The notes under the pieces: generated by a model | Seen by the model: only the letters and a program-made list of their open reading frames with translations | Told to the model about the DNA's origin: nothing | The model's database searches: none | Translations under genes and position numbers: made by a program | Shown: piece by piece, positions 33,030-44,931 of the stretch | Position numbering within the stretch: position 1 is the first letter of the stretch | Layout: each line of letters opens with the position of its first letter | From: Chamaecrista fasciculata | Taxonomy: Eukaryota; Streptophyta; Magnoliopsida; Fabales; Fabaceae | DNA: 64,000 nt | Assembly: GCA_003254925.1 (NCBI GenBank) | Contig: QANZ01017749.1 | Location: forward strand, 115,639 to 179,638 | Direction: 5' to 3'

Positions 33030-33795
33030 GCTGCAGATTAAAGTTGGACTGCAGATTTGTGCAAATAGAAACATCCATAATGCAATTCTTGAATCTGACT
33101 CTGTCATGGCTGTGAATCTAATCATGGATCAAAACTTATCTTCTTCTCACATTTATTTTCCACTGGTTGATGATTGCAGGTTAGAGCTAGATGCTTTACA
33201 TATTGATCTCAAACACATTTATCGAGAAGCAAACAAATGTGCTGACCTTGCTAAGCATGCTCTCACTGACATGAATGAGCTGTTGATTTTTAATGACCCT
33301 CCCATCTTTGTAGTGTTGGGAATTAATAATAATAATAAAATAATATTATATTGCTATTGGAAGCATGAATTTGTTGCATCATATTTGAATTTTAGAGATT
33401 TAGTTTAGTTTTGAATTAGTCATATATATTAGTTAACTAGTGTGTATATGATTTTAGGGATAAGTAGTTACTTTATTTTATTTATCTTTTATTTAATTAT
33501 GTGTATTTTCTCTATAAAGGGAATCTGGTTTATACCTATTATTATGGAGCTATGAATGAAGCAAAATTACGAGGAAAAAAAAAAGTTTATCTTCTTTCCA
33601 AAAATTCCTAACATGTAGCTTCGGCTTTTAGGGATGATATGGTTGGCAAGACGTTTGCTAGGAGAAATGGCATAGGCTGATTCTTTTCTGTTTTGGATAT
33701 TTTGTTGTTTTGTTTAGTCACTGTATGCTTGTTTCTCTTTTATGCTTGTATCTGAACTCTTTATTTAATGAAATTCCTTTCCTACGAAAAAAAAT
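33030..33795 (+). pseudogene. LINE 3' end: RNase H-like fragment, split by a solo LTR
   Basis: 33060-33313 encodes a stretch of the RNase H-like domain found at the end of plant LINE polyproteins and related domesticated proteins: the pattern ESDSVMAVNLI, a variable spacer, then HIYREANKCADLAKHAL with the conserved R-E-A-N-x-x-A-D. At 33314 a 300-bp solo LTR interrupts the frame. The same frame resumes after the second target copy (33614 on) and reaches a stop about 65 bp later, at 33676-33678. An untranslated tail then ends at a short A run (33784-33792). Reverse transcriptase and endonuclease are missing, so it is a 5'-truncated copy. Confidence 0.72.
33314..33613. mobile_element. Solo LTR (300 bp)
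   Basis: Begins TGTTGGGAATTAAT and ends CCTAACA (inverted TGTTGG/CCTAACA type ends) with a perfect 5-bp target duplication tgtag at 33309-33313 and 33614-33618. It contains ctctataaagg-type promoter sequence near 33513. The size and ends fit a copia-like LTR left after recombination between two LTRs. Confidence 0.82.
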
Positions 33796-33920
33796 ATAAC
33801 CCTTCAAATAAAGAGAAAGCATGCCATGCAAGTTGCAACACCAAATTTATAGACACCTTCCGTGTATTTCTTTCTTTTAAGTTTTAAACATGTATTCTAA
33901 TTTTTTTTTAAAAAAATATT

Positions 33921-34313
33921 GGGCAAAGTAAACTTTTGATCCCAGGTCTTTTACTCAAGTCTTAATTTAGTCCCGTATATTTTTTGTTGTACTTTTGATC
34001 ACATATTTTGGTTAGGTGTAGAATTAATTCCATTTTTTTTAAGATTTAGTCTTATATCTTTACAAAAAGTTTCACGGTTAGTTTTATAATGTGAAACTTT
34101 TTGCAATGGTATGAGACTAATTTTGTAACTTGACTAAAAGGTATATGATCAAATCTACAACCTAGACCAAATATATAGGACTAAAAGTGCAACAAAAAAA
34201 TGTGAGACCAAATTGAGACTTGAGCAAAAGATATGATACCAAAAGTACAACAAAAAAATATACGAGATCAAATCGAGACCTAAGCAAAAGATATATAACC
34301 AAAAATACATTTT
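33921..34313. repeat. Mutator-type MITE, 'ggtcaaagt' family
   Basis: Left end ggcaaagtaaacttttgatcc, right end near accaaaaatacatttttgat. The body has the paired words gtcccgtatattttttgttg and caacaaaaaaatatacgaga. Same family as 54754-55286 and 62177-62572, but the right border is degraded and no target duplication was found. Confidence 0.55.
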
Positions 34314-35168
34314 TGATTTCTAAATTTTATCTTATTTTTAATTTTGTCTTTAAAAGTTATTTGATATTATTTCTATTTAAAATTTTATATTTTAGTTAAT
34401 TTTATCTTCTGTTCTGAATTTATTTAATAAATTAAGGATAAAATTTTTATAACATGTAATATAATTTCTTTTAAAAAAGATAAATTTTAACTCGCATTAA
34501 AAATTATGTGAAATCTTTGGTTAATCTTCTACAATGCCCCACAAATGGGAAATATAGTGATGCAATTGACCAGATATTGGAATTTTGTCCAAGGATGTAC
34601 TAGGATTGAAGTGTATCAGGATTCACCTCAGATCAGATATCATTCTCTCGTTTCCTGGCACTAATTCAAACATACAAATCAGACATTAAAATCTGGTTTC
34701 TTTACCCACACACCCAGCATATAAAAATGGTTAGTAGGATACTGTCGCAGCTTGTTTTTGTTCCTATTCAAAACGAAATATAAGGCTTGATTGAATTGAA
34801 TCAATAACATACTTTTCTTTACAAACAATTGTGGCAGAAATGATTTTTCACTGATCATTCTACGAATGCTGAGCCCTAACACTAACTAGACTGCCACCAA
34901 GTTTCGCTGAAAGGTTGTGGTTTAACAATTGAACATCACCATTGAGAATGGAAGGCCTAAAGCCTGTACAACTTCATAAATGATAATACATCACTAGATC
35001 TAATAACATCTTACTAGGCGCGAACCTGCATTCAAGAAAAATGCCGTAGTACCAGACAAACCTAGCAAAAAATGCCGTCTTTCATCGTCAACAGATTCAC
35101 CAAAAGAATATGGTAAAGCCTTGGGTATGCAAAGCACAAAGCTAGCGAAGAGTGAGAATTATTTAAGA
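34314..35168. other. Spacer 3' of the kinesin gene
   Basis: Probably includes the kinesin 3' untranslated region (about 34880-35168). No other gene seen. Confidence 0.5.
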
Positions 35169-38100
35169 TTAACGTCCATGATTCTCTTTCTCCATAGTTC
35201 TTTTCTGTCTGACTGGACTTCTAGTGTCAACATCAGGCTCTTTCTTTGTGACAGATTCTTCTGGCTTACCAGCATTTCTGTCCCACAATGGGACGCCACT
35301 ATTTGATGACGCTGCCTTTCTCATAGCTCGTGGAATTTTCAAAGTGCTTATATCTGTTTCTTCCATAAAACCACCCTCTACCTTGGGAGCAACCGCAGCA
35401 TTTTCAGGTCTAGATGATGGTATGTTTGGTCGTGAGTTCAAACGTGCATTTTCTTCACTAGTGTTATTATTTTGTTTGATAGGGACTTCAGAATTCTCTG
35501 ACTGCGGGGGAGGTGGTGGATCTGAAACAAGTTGTATTGTGGACTTCCGCCATTTCTTTCTATGATTAGGCTTCGGGGCATTTGATTTCGCCTGCTGCAA
35601 AGATGCAAGAAATGATTAATAAAGAGGGAACCCAAATAAGTTATAATAGTTTCCATGCAATATTGGCATGATAATATTAAGCTGAATTGCACTAAGGCTG
35701 CTGAAATTTTGGTCTGCATAAATTAAATTTCAAACTTGACGTATTAAGTGAGTTATCAACTTTGGTCACTTAAAAGTTTAAATTTTAAAATTTGACAAAA
35801 CACAGCTCCAACTCTTGAGTTCCTGGACTTTCAATTTTAATCACTCAAGACACCTAAATAATTTTATTTTTTAGAACTCGGGAGATGGTTGTCTATCAAC
35901 TTTTAAAACTAACCAAACTTAAGAACTCTTTTATCTGTCAAGATTTGAACCAAGCGAGCTCTATTGCAATTTAACCATAATATTATAATGATTTTCCTTA
36001 AACGAATATAGTAAATGTTTCTACCGTATTTCCTATATCAGAGAGAGGCTTTCTTGGTCCATGATCACTATTTGTTTCAGTAGGCTTGATCAGTGCACTT
36101 TTAAGTAACTCTGCCCCTTGAGTAGCAAGGTGTTTCTCTGTTTCATTAATACCATTTTCAGTCACTTCCAATTCTGCTGGCTCCTCATTTGAGATGGATG
36201 CTCTGTTGGCACACTTGGTTTCTAGACAACCACAAGATCTCCCACAAGTATTGCCCATTGATCTACACTTGCATTTAGCCGTCTTGCAAGATGAAGATTT
36301 AGTACAAGAGCAGCAAATTTCCGTTTCTCCAGAATTACCACGGACATTTGATGCTTCGTCGCTTGATTGAATATTTTCCATGCTTGAGCGTTCACTTTTG
36401 GAATTCCTTTTCCTAATCCGTAATTTTCCTGACTCAACCCAATCGTCATCATCCGTTTCATCCACATCATTATTATCTGAATCCATGTCAGATATATCCA
36501 TGTCCTCAAGATAAAAAATAGTAGATCGGCGATTTTCCTGAAGTTAGAATAAGTCGCAGATAATTAATTGGTAACCAGCAATGAACAAACCATCGATTAT
36601 TGTAAAATAAACAGTGGTATGAATTAGACATACCGGCTTCCGCAAGTCATACTTATGTCCTCCTGAATCCCCCTCATATTCTGGGTATTGCTTCAAGAAT
36701 GCACTCTGTCATACAGATCAAATAATTTGGCAAGAATTAAGTGTCACACAATTTCGTAAAAGAGAAAAAGAAAAGAAGAGTTTTCAAAATCGTACTGCAG
36801 TTATTTAGATAAAGCTTTTTACTGAGAACATGAAATTATGGAAACAAGAAGAAAAGGAAAAGGGCATCATCGCCCGGAATGCTTTACATACTAACCTGTA
36901 ATTTCAGTTGATGAATGAGTTCATCTTTCTGCTTTTCCATCTGTCGTAGTGAACGACTTAGCCTAACTACTTTCTCTTTCAAATCTCTTATTTCCATGTC
37001 TGTTTCTCTACAAGCAACTTCTTTATCTCGCAATAAACACCTGAGAAGAAGAAATCCATGAAGGAAAAAAAGTTATCCAGTTATATCATCAAGTGAAGCA
37101 ACCTTTGGGTTGCCTAAATGCAACTAAATTTGGATTCCAGTATCACCTATCAACTCTTGAAGAATCCAAATTACATCATGGACCAAATAATGAGTTGCAG
37201 TTAAGTTTTTACCTGGAGGATGATGCTAAATTGAACAAATGATTCATCAGATTCTTGGCATCAGGAAGGGACCGGATATGGTTCCAACGTCCTTTGCCAC
37301 CAAAAACACGTTCACGTTCTTCGGCCTCTGACAACTGAGATGCCATAGCCACTAGAGCAGTAGAAGAAGTAGCTAACATGCTTTCGAGGGCAAAAATCCT
37401 TGAACTTCTAGCACCAGGAGACATTGATATGGTGCAATCACTACATCCGCGAAGCGAGGTTGTAAATCATAGATTGACACAGAAAAACCACAAAGACCAC
37501 AAATATAAAAAGAAATAGGTAACAAACAGTGAGGCTTTTCACCTCGAATCATTTCGCTTCAGTAACTCTGCCTCTTCCTTTAACCTACTGATCTCTTTCG
37601 CCATATTGGCCCTCCTGAAATTGAAAAATGAACAGATCAAATGAATTTTTTACGACGAGATTCAAAAAAAATTATTCCTTGCTACTTGTCAGATACGTTT
37701 TATTTTATACAAACCTCTAAACTTAGATTCTTTCAATGAAAATTGAATTACTACTGATCTCTTTCAACATATTTGTCAGAATCTCACGATACTATAGTCC
37801 GTTTGAACGTACGTTATCAGTTTTACATTCTAATTCTGAAGTTCTGTGATTGTTTAAGAATCTTAAAGCAGAAAATAAAACGTACTCTTGCATTTGACGC
37901 GCATATTCTGAACGTACTTCGTGCACTCGGACAGTAACTTCAAGCTCGTGCTCGATTAACTGCATCAAAGCCTTCAAAAAAATGAAGTTGTGCCAATTAG
38001 AAGCCATACAAATCGTCACGATTCATGCGAATTAACTTGAGAAGACAAATATATATCCTCATCCAGCAAAAAAGCACTCATCAATCTTTAATCATTGTGT

Positions 38101-41100
38101 ATATACTTATCATATAGTTACAAGTACCTGAATTCCAGGACCATTTCCACCTGCGGCACCTGTGTTTTTGGAGGGAAAAAAAATAGTGAGCTTAAAAAGT
38201 AGGGAAATAGACCCATATAAACAGTAAATCTTCTAACCGTCACGTGAGGAGGCCCTTCGAGATTCTAAAAGTTCCTTCAGCCTTTTTGTGGCCATGTTTG
38301 CTTCTTCAGTCTTCCTTTGCAGTACCTACAACAAGTATATAAAATATAAATGGTAGGAATAAGTAGAATCCAAATGAGACCACAACAGCGAGTTTGACAT
38401 CAACTGACCATCTTTTGTCTCTGATTTAATGCTAGCAGCTTGTGCATCTCGTATTCATTCCTCCTCCCCTCTTTCTTAAGCTGGTGATTCATCAAAATGC
38501 ACATAAGAACACTCACTATCATAGATGCAAAATAAATTATAAAGGAAACTCGTTCCAGTTATATTTTTACCTGCATAACTTCTTTCTCACGTGAAGCTTT
38601 CCATTGCCTAAACTGCTCGGATTCTTGCTTAATTTTTTGTTGCAGATGAACCTATAGAATAAAGTTTAGGGGGGGGCGGGGGGGACTATTAACAATGTGA
38701 GAAAAAAAAAAAGGTAGCTTTGATTGTAACTAGAAAAGCAGGTTCATTTTTAGCAAGCTCATTCCACCTTTTGAGATTTAATTCTATGGATCTCATCCTG
38801 GAGACGTTTTGCAGCCTCATCACTTTTCTGTTTTTGCTTCAAAACTTGAGCTTGAGCTTCTTGTTTCTTCTTCAGCTCATAGACCTGGAAATCATATAAT
38901 TAGTTCAGGACAAAGGGTAGCCACTCAGAAGTTAGGACATTCTAAAAGACAAGTTCACCTGTGCTTCAAGAGCATTCAACTTTTGAAGATATTCCTCCTT
39001 TAACTTTTGAGCACCGTCATCAGAGGTGGATGAAATATTTGAAAGATTGCCCTTAAGTTCTTCAATTTCTCTCTGCCAATAATATAAACATCAGTGTTAC
39101 TAGAAGAACCTTTTGACCACAAGTCAACCTAAGGTCAGTAGCAAAGGATCGAGTCACAGAGCAATTACCTGTAATACTTTCTTCTCTTGCTCCAACTCCA
39201 GTAGTTTCTTTTCATAATGATGCATAAGAACTGAGGTATCCGAATTATTATTAACCCGCTTCATTTCAGCCTTCAAAAAGAGGATAAAAAATAAATAATG
39301 TTACGATATCACAATTCTTTTGTAAAATAAATGAATACTATTCATATAGATATATAATTTACTAAATCCCCAGATTAGCATTTTCAAGCCGTGGATTCAA
39401 TGAATTTGGGTATTTTGGAAAAAAATAAAAGTAGCAAAAAAAAAAAAAACAGCACAAAACAGTTCAAAACTTTACGAATACCAAACTAGAAACGACAATT
39501 TTTACCTCCTTTTCTTCAAGTTTTTTATCCAATTCTTTGAGCTCCATATCCAACTTTTCTTGAAGAGAAGAGTGCTCTAGCTCCTTTACATCATCTTCCA
39601 TTTCATCTACGTTCAACATGGAGGTTAAAACGTCTAGGATTAACTGCCAACTTTACATAGAAAGCACAGGTGCATACAGTATTTATATTTAAGGTGTGGG
39701 TATTAAGAGGTCCAAATGTTCCTTGAAGAAATTAACACAGCGTCTCAAAAGTTTAATGCAACCACGGTAAATCTAAAAAGCAAATAACAATATCTTCCGC
39801 CGCAAGCATAAACAGTAGACTTTTTGACTTATAAAAAGAAATGACAAAAAGAAACCCCATTAAAATATCACTATGCGTTACTACTCATTCAAAAAGAACT
39901 TTCAAAACACTACCTGATAAGTCCACAGATTTGGCATCACAATTAGATGCAAATAATACATTCTTTGATCTGAATCCATCATCATCTTCATCGACACAAT
40001 CTACAAAAGGGCTGGATTTTTTATTGTTAAAATTCTTTAAACGTATCAATTCCCCTTCCAAATCTTGAATTTTCGAGACATACGACTTCACCAAGTCATA
40101 ATCCTGCAAATGATTTTAAAAGTGCGTCAACGACCGATCTAGTTAATCAGAAAATTATAACCACGTAACATATTAAGCAAGGAATATTTTCACAAAGACC
40201 TGGGTCGAATTAGAGTCAATCTCATCCCAAGATTTACCATTCCGAATGGACTCTAATTTCATGATCAATTGGCCTTTTTCAACCTAAAAATATTCGACGC
40301 CTCAAGTAAGATTAAACAGCTTAATATCAAACACCATAAATATAGTGCAGCAACTCACATAAATTTATTATAACTGGAAACTTGAAGAATGAATCAAAAA
40401 CCTGGGCATCAAATGCACTCTGTGTCGAATTCTCACAAATTACTCGACGTTCTTGAAGTTCCCGTTGTAGCTCTGCATTGCTTGCTTCAAGTAAAGATAT
40501 TTTGTGCTTTAGAATCTGAAAAAATCTGTGGGCGTTAGATACGTATAATCGCAAAAGAAGGGGTTAACATATTATAGAATAATGATATACCTGAAGTTCA
40601 TCAAATGGTCCACTGGCATCACCTCTATAAAAGAGAAGCTCAGCTTGTAATTGCTCAACCTGACTCCGCAATGCCTGAACCTGAGCTCCCACTGGATCGC
40701 GATTGATCTTGAAACAAGAAAAAATGTCAAAATCATCAAACGTGAGAAATGATAACTCTCAGCCCAAAAACAAGAGAATAAAAGGTAAAGAAGATCAGCT
40801 TAAATGCTTACAATTGCCTTGTTTTGAATGTTGCGAGCACGATTTGCATACTTCAAAGTGTTCAATGTCTCTTCAGCATTGGTATCAGCGGGACTAACGC
40901 ATGCTATAACATTCACAACACATTAGATGCCTTTAATCAAAGGACATGCACTAATTATAAATTACTCCATTGACATGGATTGAGTAAATACCTATCATCA
41001 CCGTTTTGCTATTTCCTCCAAGAGAATCCTAGATAATCAAATTTCAAGGCATATCATTAAACAATGTTAATCCACGACATAGATATGTTAAACTAAACGC

Positions 41101-42975
41101 TAGCATTTAAAGCTTTTCAACCGCAGCCATAGTGTCCAGGAACCATGATAGGAGTTTGGAATACAACATCCGACATGGTACTTTGACTTCAAGAGTTCAA
41201 ATGACACGTCAAACAAAATAATTTGACATGCACCCAACAACATATGAGCTTCAATTAATGAAAAACAGAGAATAAATTAATTTTGTATGTATGTCCTGCT
41301 ATTATTTCTTAAAACTTTTTTGCCATGTAGAAAAGAACATGAATGATATGCAATTCAGAGCTTTCAAACCTGCAGTAGGCGCGTTAATTTGCTATCACGA
41401 TATGGCACATGACCTCCTTCTTTTCTCTTCTTGTCATCTCCCAACGCACTTATTACATTCCCAAGAGCCAGTAAACCCTTGTTGATATGAATACCTATAA
41501 ACCACGAATAACCTTAGATGGAAAATAATTGAAAACAACTTCTTTCATGCATGAATAACTCAGCCAGCTATAAGTGTTTTAACCAACTAAAATTTCAAAT
41601 CTGTAGTTGCTTTTATTGCAGAAATTGCATGGGTGTAATACAACAATTAATATTGTTATTGTATTATTCCATTTGTTCCCTTAAAATTTTATTGTACATT
41701 AGCAACAAGAATTACCTTCTTTCAAACGCATGCCATCAGCACCAGTTCGCTTGGCACGTTCAGAACCAGCAAGGTCCACTAAATGAAGTTTTGCACATAA
41801 AATGTCATCACCCTTCTTTTGTTCCATTGTAATTGTGAATATGGCATGTGAACGACTATACAAAGCATATAAATCAAATAATCAGCATACTATAAACTAT
41901 AAAGTAGTTTTCTGATAACAAACCATGATAATAAGTCACGGAGCGAATAAGCTACCGAATTTTCAATGGTGTTTTACCTTGATTGACTGTTCATATTAGT
42001 ACTCCCAGTGGCTCGTGACAGTGAACCACGTGAGAGATTGGATGCCATTTCTTCTTTAGTTTTAACTTCGGCCTCTGTCACACCAGCAAGTGTTATTCCT
42101 CCATTCACTGTTTCTCTTATTTGGATAGGAACTCTGGTGGGCACAGCGGGCTTTGTAATAGGTGCCGCTTCTCCTCTTGAAGAATTTGGATCAAGCAAAT
42201 CAAAAACCTCTTCTTTGAATATCTGTCATTTCCAAGTGGTCAAACTTTGCAACTATGAGCTAGAAAATTTATGAACTAATTATAGTTTTCCTTACCTCAA
42301 TAAAGGATACTCTTATCAAAAATTCCGTGGAGTCTTTCACAACCTCAACTCTTTTGAATATGGTTTCCATCACCTTAGGTATAATCCCACCGTTACTTCC
42401 TTCCCCGGTATAATTGGTTCCCATTGTGTAAGTTTTACCGGATCCCGTCTTAAATGATGACAACAAAAACCCAATAACTACGCTTTAATTAAATTGTCAT
42501 AATTAATTGGGGCAATACCGCAATATCTGAATATTATACCTGGCCATATGCGAGAACAGTGGCATTATAGCCATGGAAGAGTGCATCAACGAGCGGAGCT
42601 ACGCAATCGTCATATATTGTAGAAGGTGAAGTCATACTACCATAAACATAATCGTAGGTGAATGAATGTGTTCCAATTTGCACCTACAAGCAACCAACAA
42701 TAGTCAGGGATCAAATTTGTAATTGAATGATTCCAATGAATATGAGGATTTAATGTTAACAAACAAAAATCTCGATGCAACAACAGATAGAAACAGAGAA
42801 AACCAAACCCAAAAAACAGATAATAAAATCAACGTAGCACCTGAGGTTCACCCGGAACAACGGATATACAATCTGTACAACCGATTAAAAGCTCTGACGT
42901 GATCAGAGGTCGAATATTGACTGCGACTCGAACGCATTGCGTTGAATCTGCATTCTTCCCATCAGAGTTATCCAT
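35169..42975 (-). CDS. Kinesin-4 motor with cysteine-rich tail (27 exons)
   Basis: Plus-end-directed microtubule motor, chromokinesin/KIF4 class; closest to plant KIN-4C by its tail and length. Exons from the 5' end: 42841-42975, 42540-42683, 42296-42448, 41978-42222, 41716-41855, 41370-41494, 40992-41028, 40812-40903, 40591-40707, 40402-40515, 40200-40283, 39914-40103, 39506-39606, 39169-39270, 38959-39072, 38768-38884, 38571-38651, 38409-38480, 38238-38325, 38128-38159, 37886-37971, 37543-37614, 37213-37440, 36896-37040, 36634-36705, 36025-36537, 35169-35591; 1,273 residues. The N-terminal motor (~12-375) has GQTGSGKT (P-loop), NSQSSRSH (switch I) and LVDLAGSE (switch II). A long coiled coil (~385-960) follows. 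Residues ~1037-1071 hold ten cysteines (CCSC...[10 protein letters not shown]...CGC), like the metal/iron-sulphur binding region of KIF4. The tail is basic near the end. No frame breaks. Confidence 0.93.
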
Positions 42976-43368
42976 TTCTGCAAGATTCAACCCGTATTGC
43001 GAACCCTAGAATCGCAATGCACAACAAAAAAAAAATGAAAATTACATTTAAATCTCCTATCAGGTTGGAAAAAAAAAATGAAGTGGCTAAGCTAATGAAA
43101 ATTACAATCCGAGGTTACCTCTGAGATTAACGAAGTAAAGAAAAGTGAGAGAAGAGAATTAGAGAATCATCAAAGGGTTCGTTCCTGCGAAAAGAGGAAG
43201 AAGAGCTTTGCGTTTGGTTTTTGAACCAGAGGTAGTGAGACCGCGATTTTGAATCTGGACGTGTCGGGCTTCTATGAAGTGAATTTGAGAAATAGGCGCT
43301 CAGGTCCGAATTCAAATACGGAAGGTGATCACGCGCGTGTCACGTGCTATCAATTTGTGAATTGGGAG

Positions 43369-43378
43369 TCCAACGGTA
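43369..43378 (+). promoter_or_regulatory. MSA-like mitosis element upstream of the kinesin
   Basis: TCCAACGGTA fits the M-phase-specific activator core YCYAACGGYY at nine of ten positions. It lies about 395 bp upstream of the kinesin ATG. MSA elements bind three-repeat MYB factors and act in either orientation. A mitotic motor is a plausible target, but a single core can occur by chance. Confidence 0.4.
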
Positions 43379-43399
43379 TAGTCTGTGGCTGCGCCCTGG

Positions 43400-44931
43400 G
43401 ACAGAGTACCCCACTAAAAAAAGGATAATTCTTGAATTTGTTTCTATCTAAAGCCAAGGAGATAAATGCATTTGAATCTAATCTACCTATTAATTCTTTT
43501 ACTTTAGTTTGCTAGTCAACTTTAACTATCTGAATTAAATTTTCTTAAATACAATATCTTTGAAGTTTAATTTTCCGTTTTTCTTTTCTTAAGATTTAGG
43601 GCAACTGTATGTAATTGTCAATAAATCACTTTCTTGTTTGGAATCTTTCTCCCTCCTCATTAAAAAAATTGAGAATAGATAATGCAGATAATGCAACTCT
43701 AACCATTTAAATAATTAGAGTCTTTGCGTGTCCGTATATAAAATATAAAATTATTTAAAAATAATTTGTTAAGAGAGAATATCACATGGTACCAAAGTGT
43801 CATTTTTTAAATCATCGAGTACTAAAGTGAAATATGACCAAATTATAGGGTACCAAAGTATAATTTACCCTTTTTTTATGGAGCTTAAAATATTAATGAA
43901 AATCAAAAGTAAGTTGTATGGGGTGAGACTTGAGAGAACGTGGGCTAAAAAAAAGTGGGTGATTTCTTTTTTAATTTTTTAATTCAATAATTTTGACCAA
44001 CCATAAAGGGGTGGAGCCATATAATATAAGATAAGAAGGGTTAAATTCTTTAATTCAGATAATGCAACTCCAACCAAAAAGGCAAAGGTACTTTAGGCAA
44101 TAAGAGAGAGAATTTTAGAAAATTCAAGAAATCCCAACTCTTAAAAAGAGGGACAACCTTTTATTTTATTTTATTTTTTTAAAATAATAATTAGTTGGTG
44201 AGAACAAAATTGTCAAAATAAGAGTTTAAATAAATTCGAATAGGATAATTAAATTAAGTTTTGGGGTAGGAACATGTCTTTTCCTCCTAAGTTTAAATAA
44301 CTTAGTTCCTACATCACCATTTTTTATAATTAATTAATTAATTAAAAAGTGAGAGATACCTAAAAGGGAAAAAGTTTTGGAGTATTATAAGCCCACGACA
44401 TCCTTAGATAAGATTTAGAATGTTGTAAAGGAAGAAAGACTCCTCACTCCTTTCTCAGAATTGAAATAAAAGATCTCTTTGTGTTTAACCACGATCAATT
44501 TAAGTAAGGTAAAGATTTAATCTTCGATAAATGCAGTAGTGTTCTATTGAACTCAAACCCTATCACCTCCTAGTCAAAATAGATATAAGTATCATATTAG
44601 GGACCAAATTAATAGGGGCATGAGTTATGATAAAAATAATAAAGGGAAGAAAGTGGGAGGAAATTGGGTAGGGAGGAGCCGAGAGGAAAGAGAGAGAGAA
44701 AAAGAGAGGAGTTATATATATACACACACATAAATTTGTATCACGCAAATGAAAATCTTGAATGAATAACTTATACTTAATAAAAAAAATGAGGTTCTTA
44801 AAATTTAATCCCATTCGTAATATTCCAAAATCTTGTGGAAGTATATTAAATACACCAACTACACAAATACACTACAATTTGTAGTACACTTCTGATAAGT
44901 TCAAATTACAAGATGCCAGAACTTATTCCCT
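43400..44931. other. Spacer between kinesin and O-fucosyltransferase genes
   Basis: No gene. About 43683-44076 contains a degraded relative of the Helitron at 16369-16715 (shared ttttgaccaaccataaaggggtggagccat words near 44000), an internal Mutator-end fragment with ggtaccaaagt words (43790-43875), and a flanking repeat gataatgcaactc (43688 and 44057). Confidence 0.5.

Noticed and set aside
35224..35565. 113-codon plus-strand frame opposite the last kinesin exon
   Set aside because: Antisense shadow of a well-supported coding exon; no independent support.
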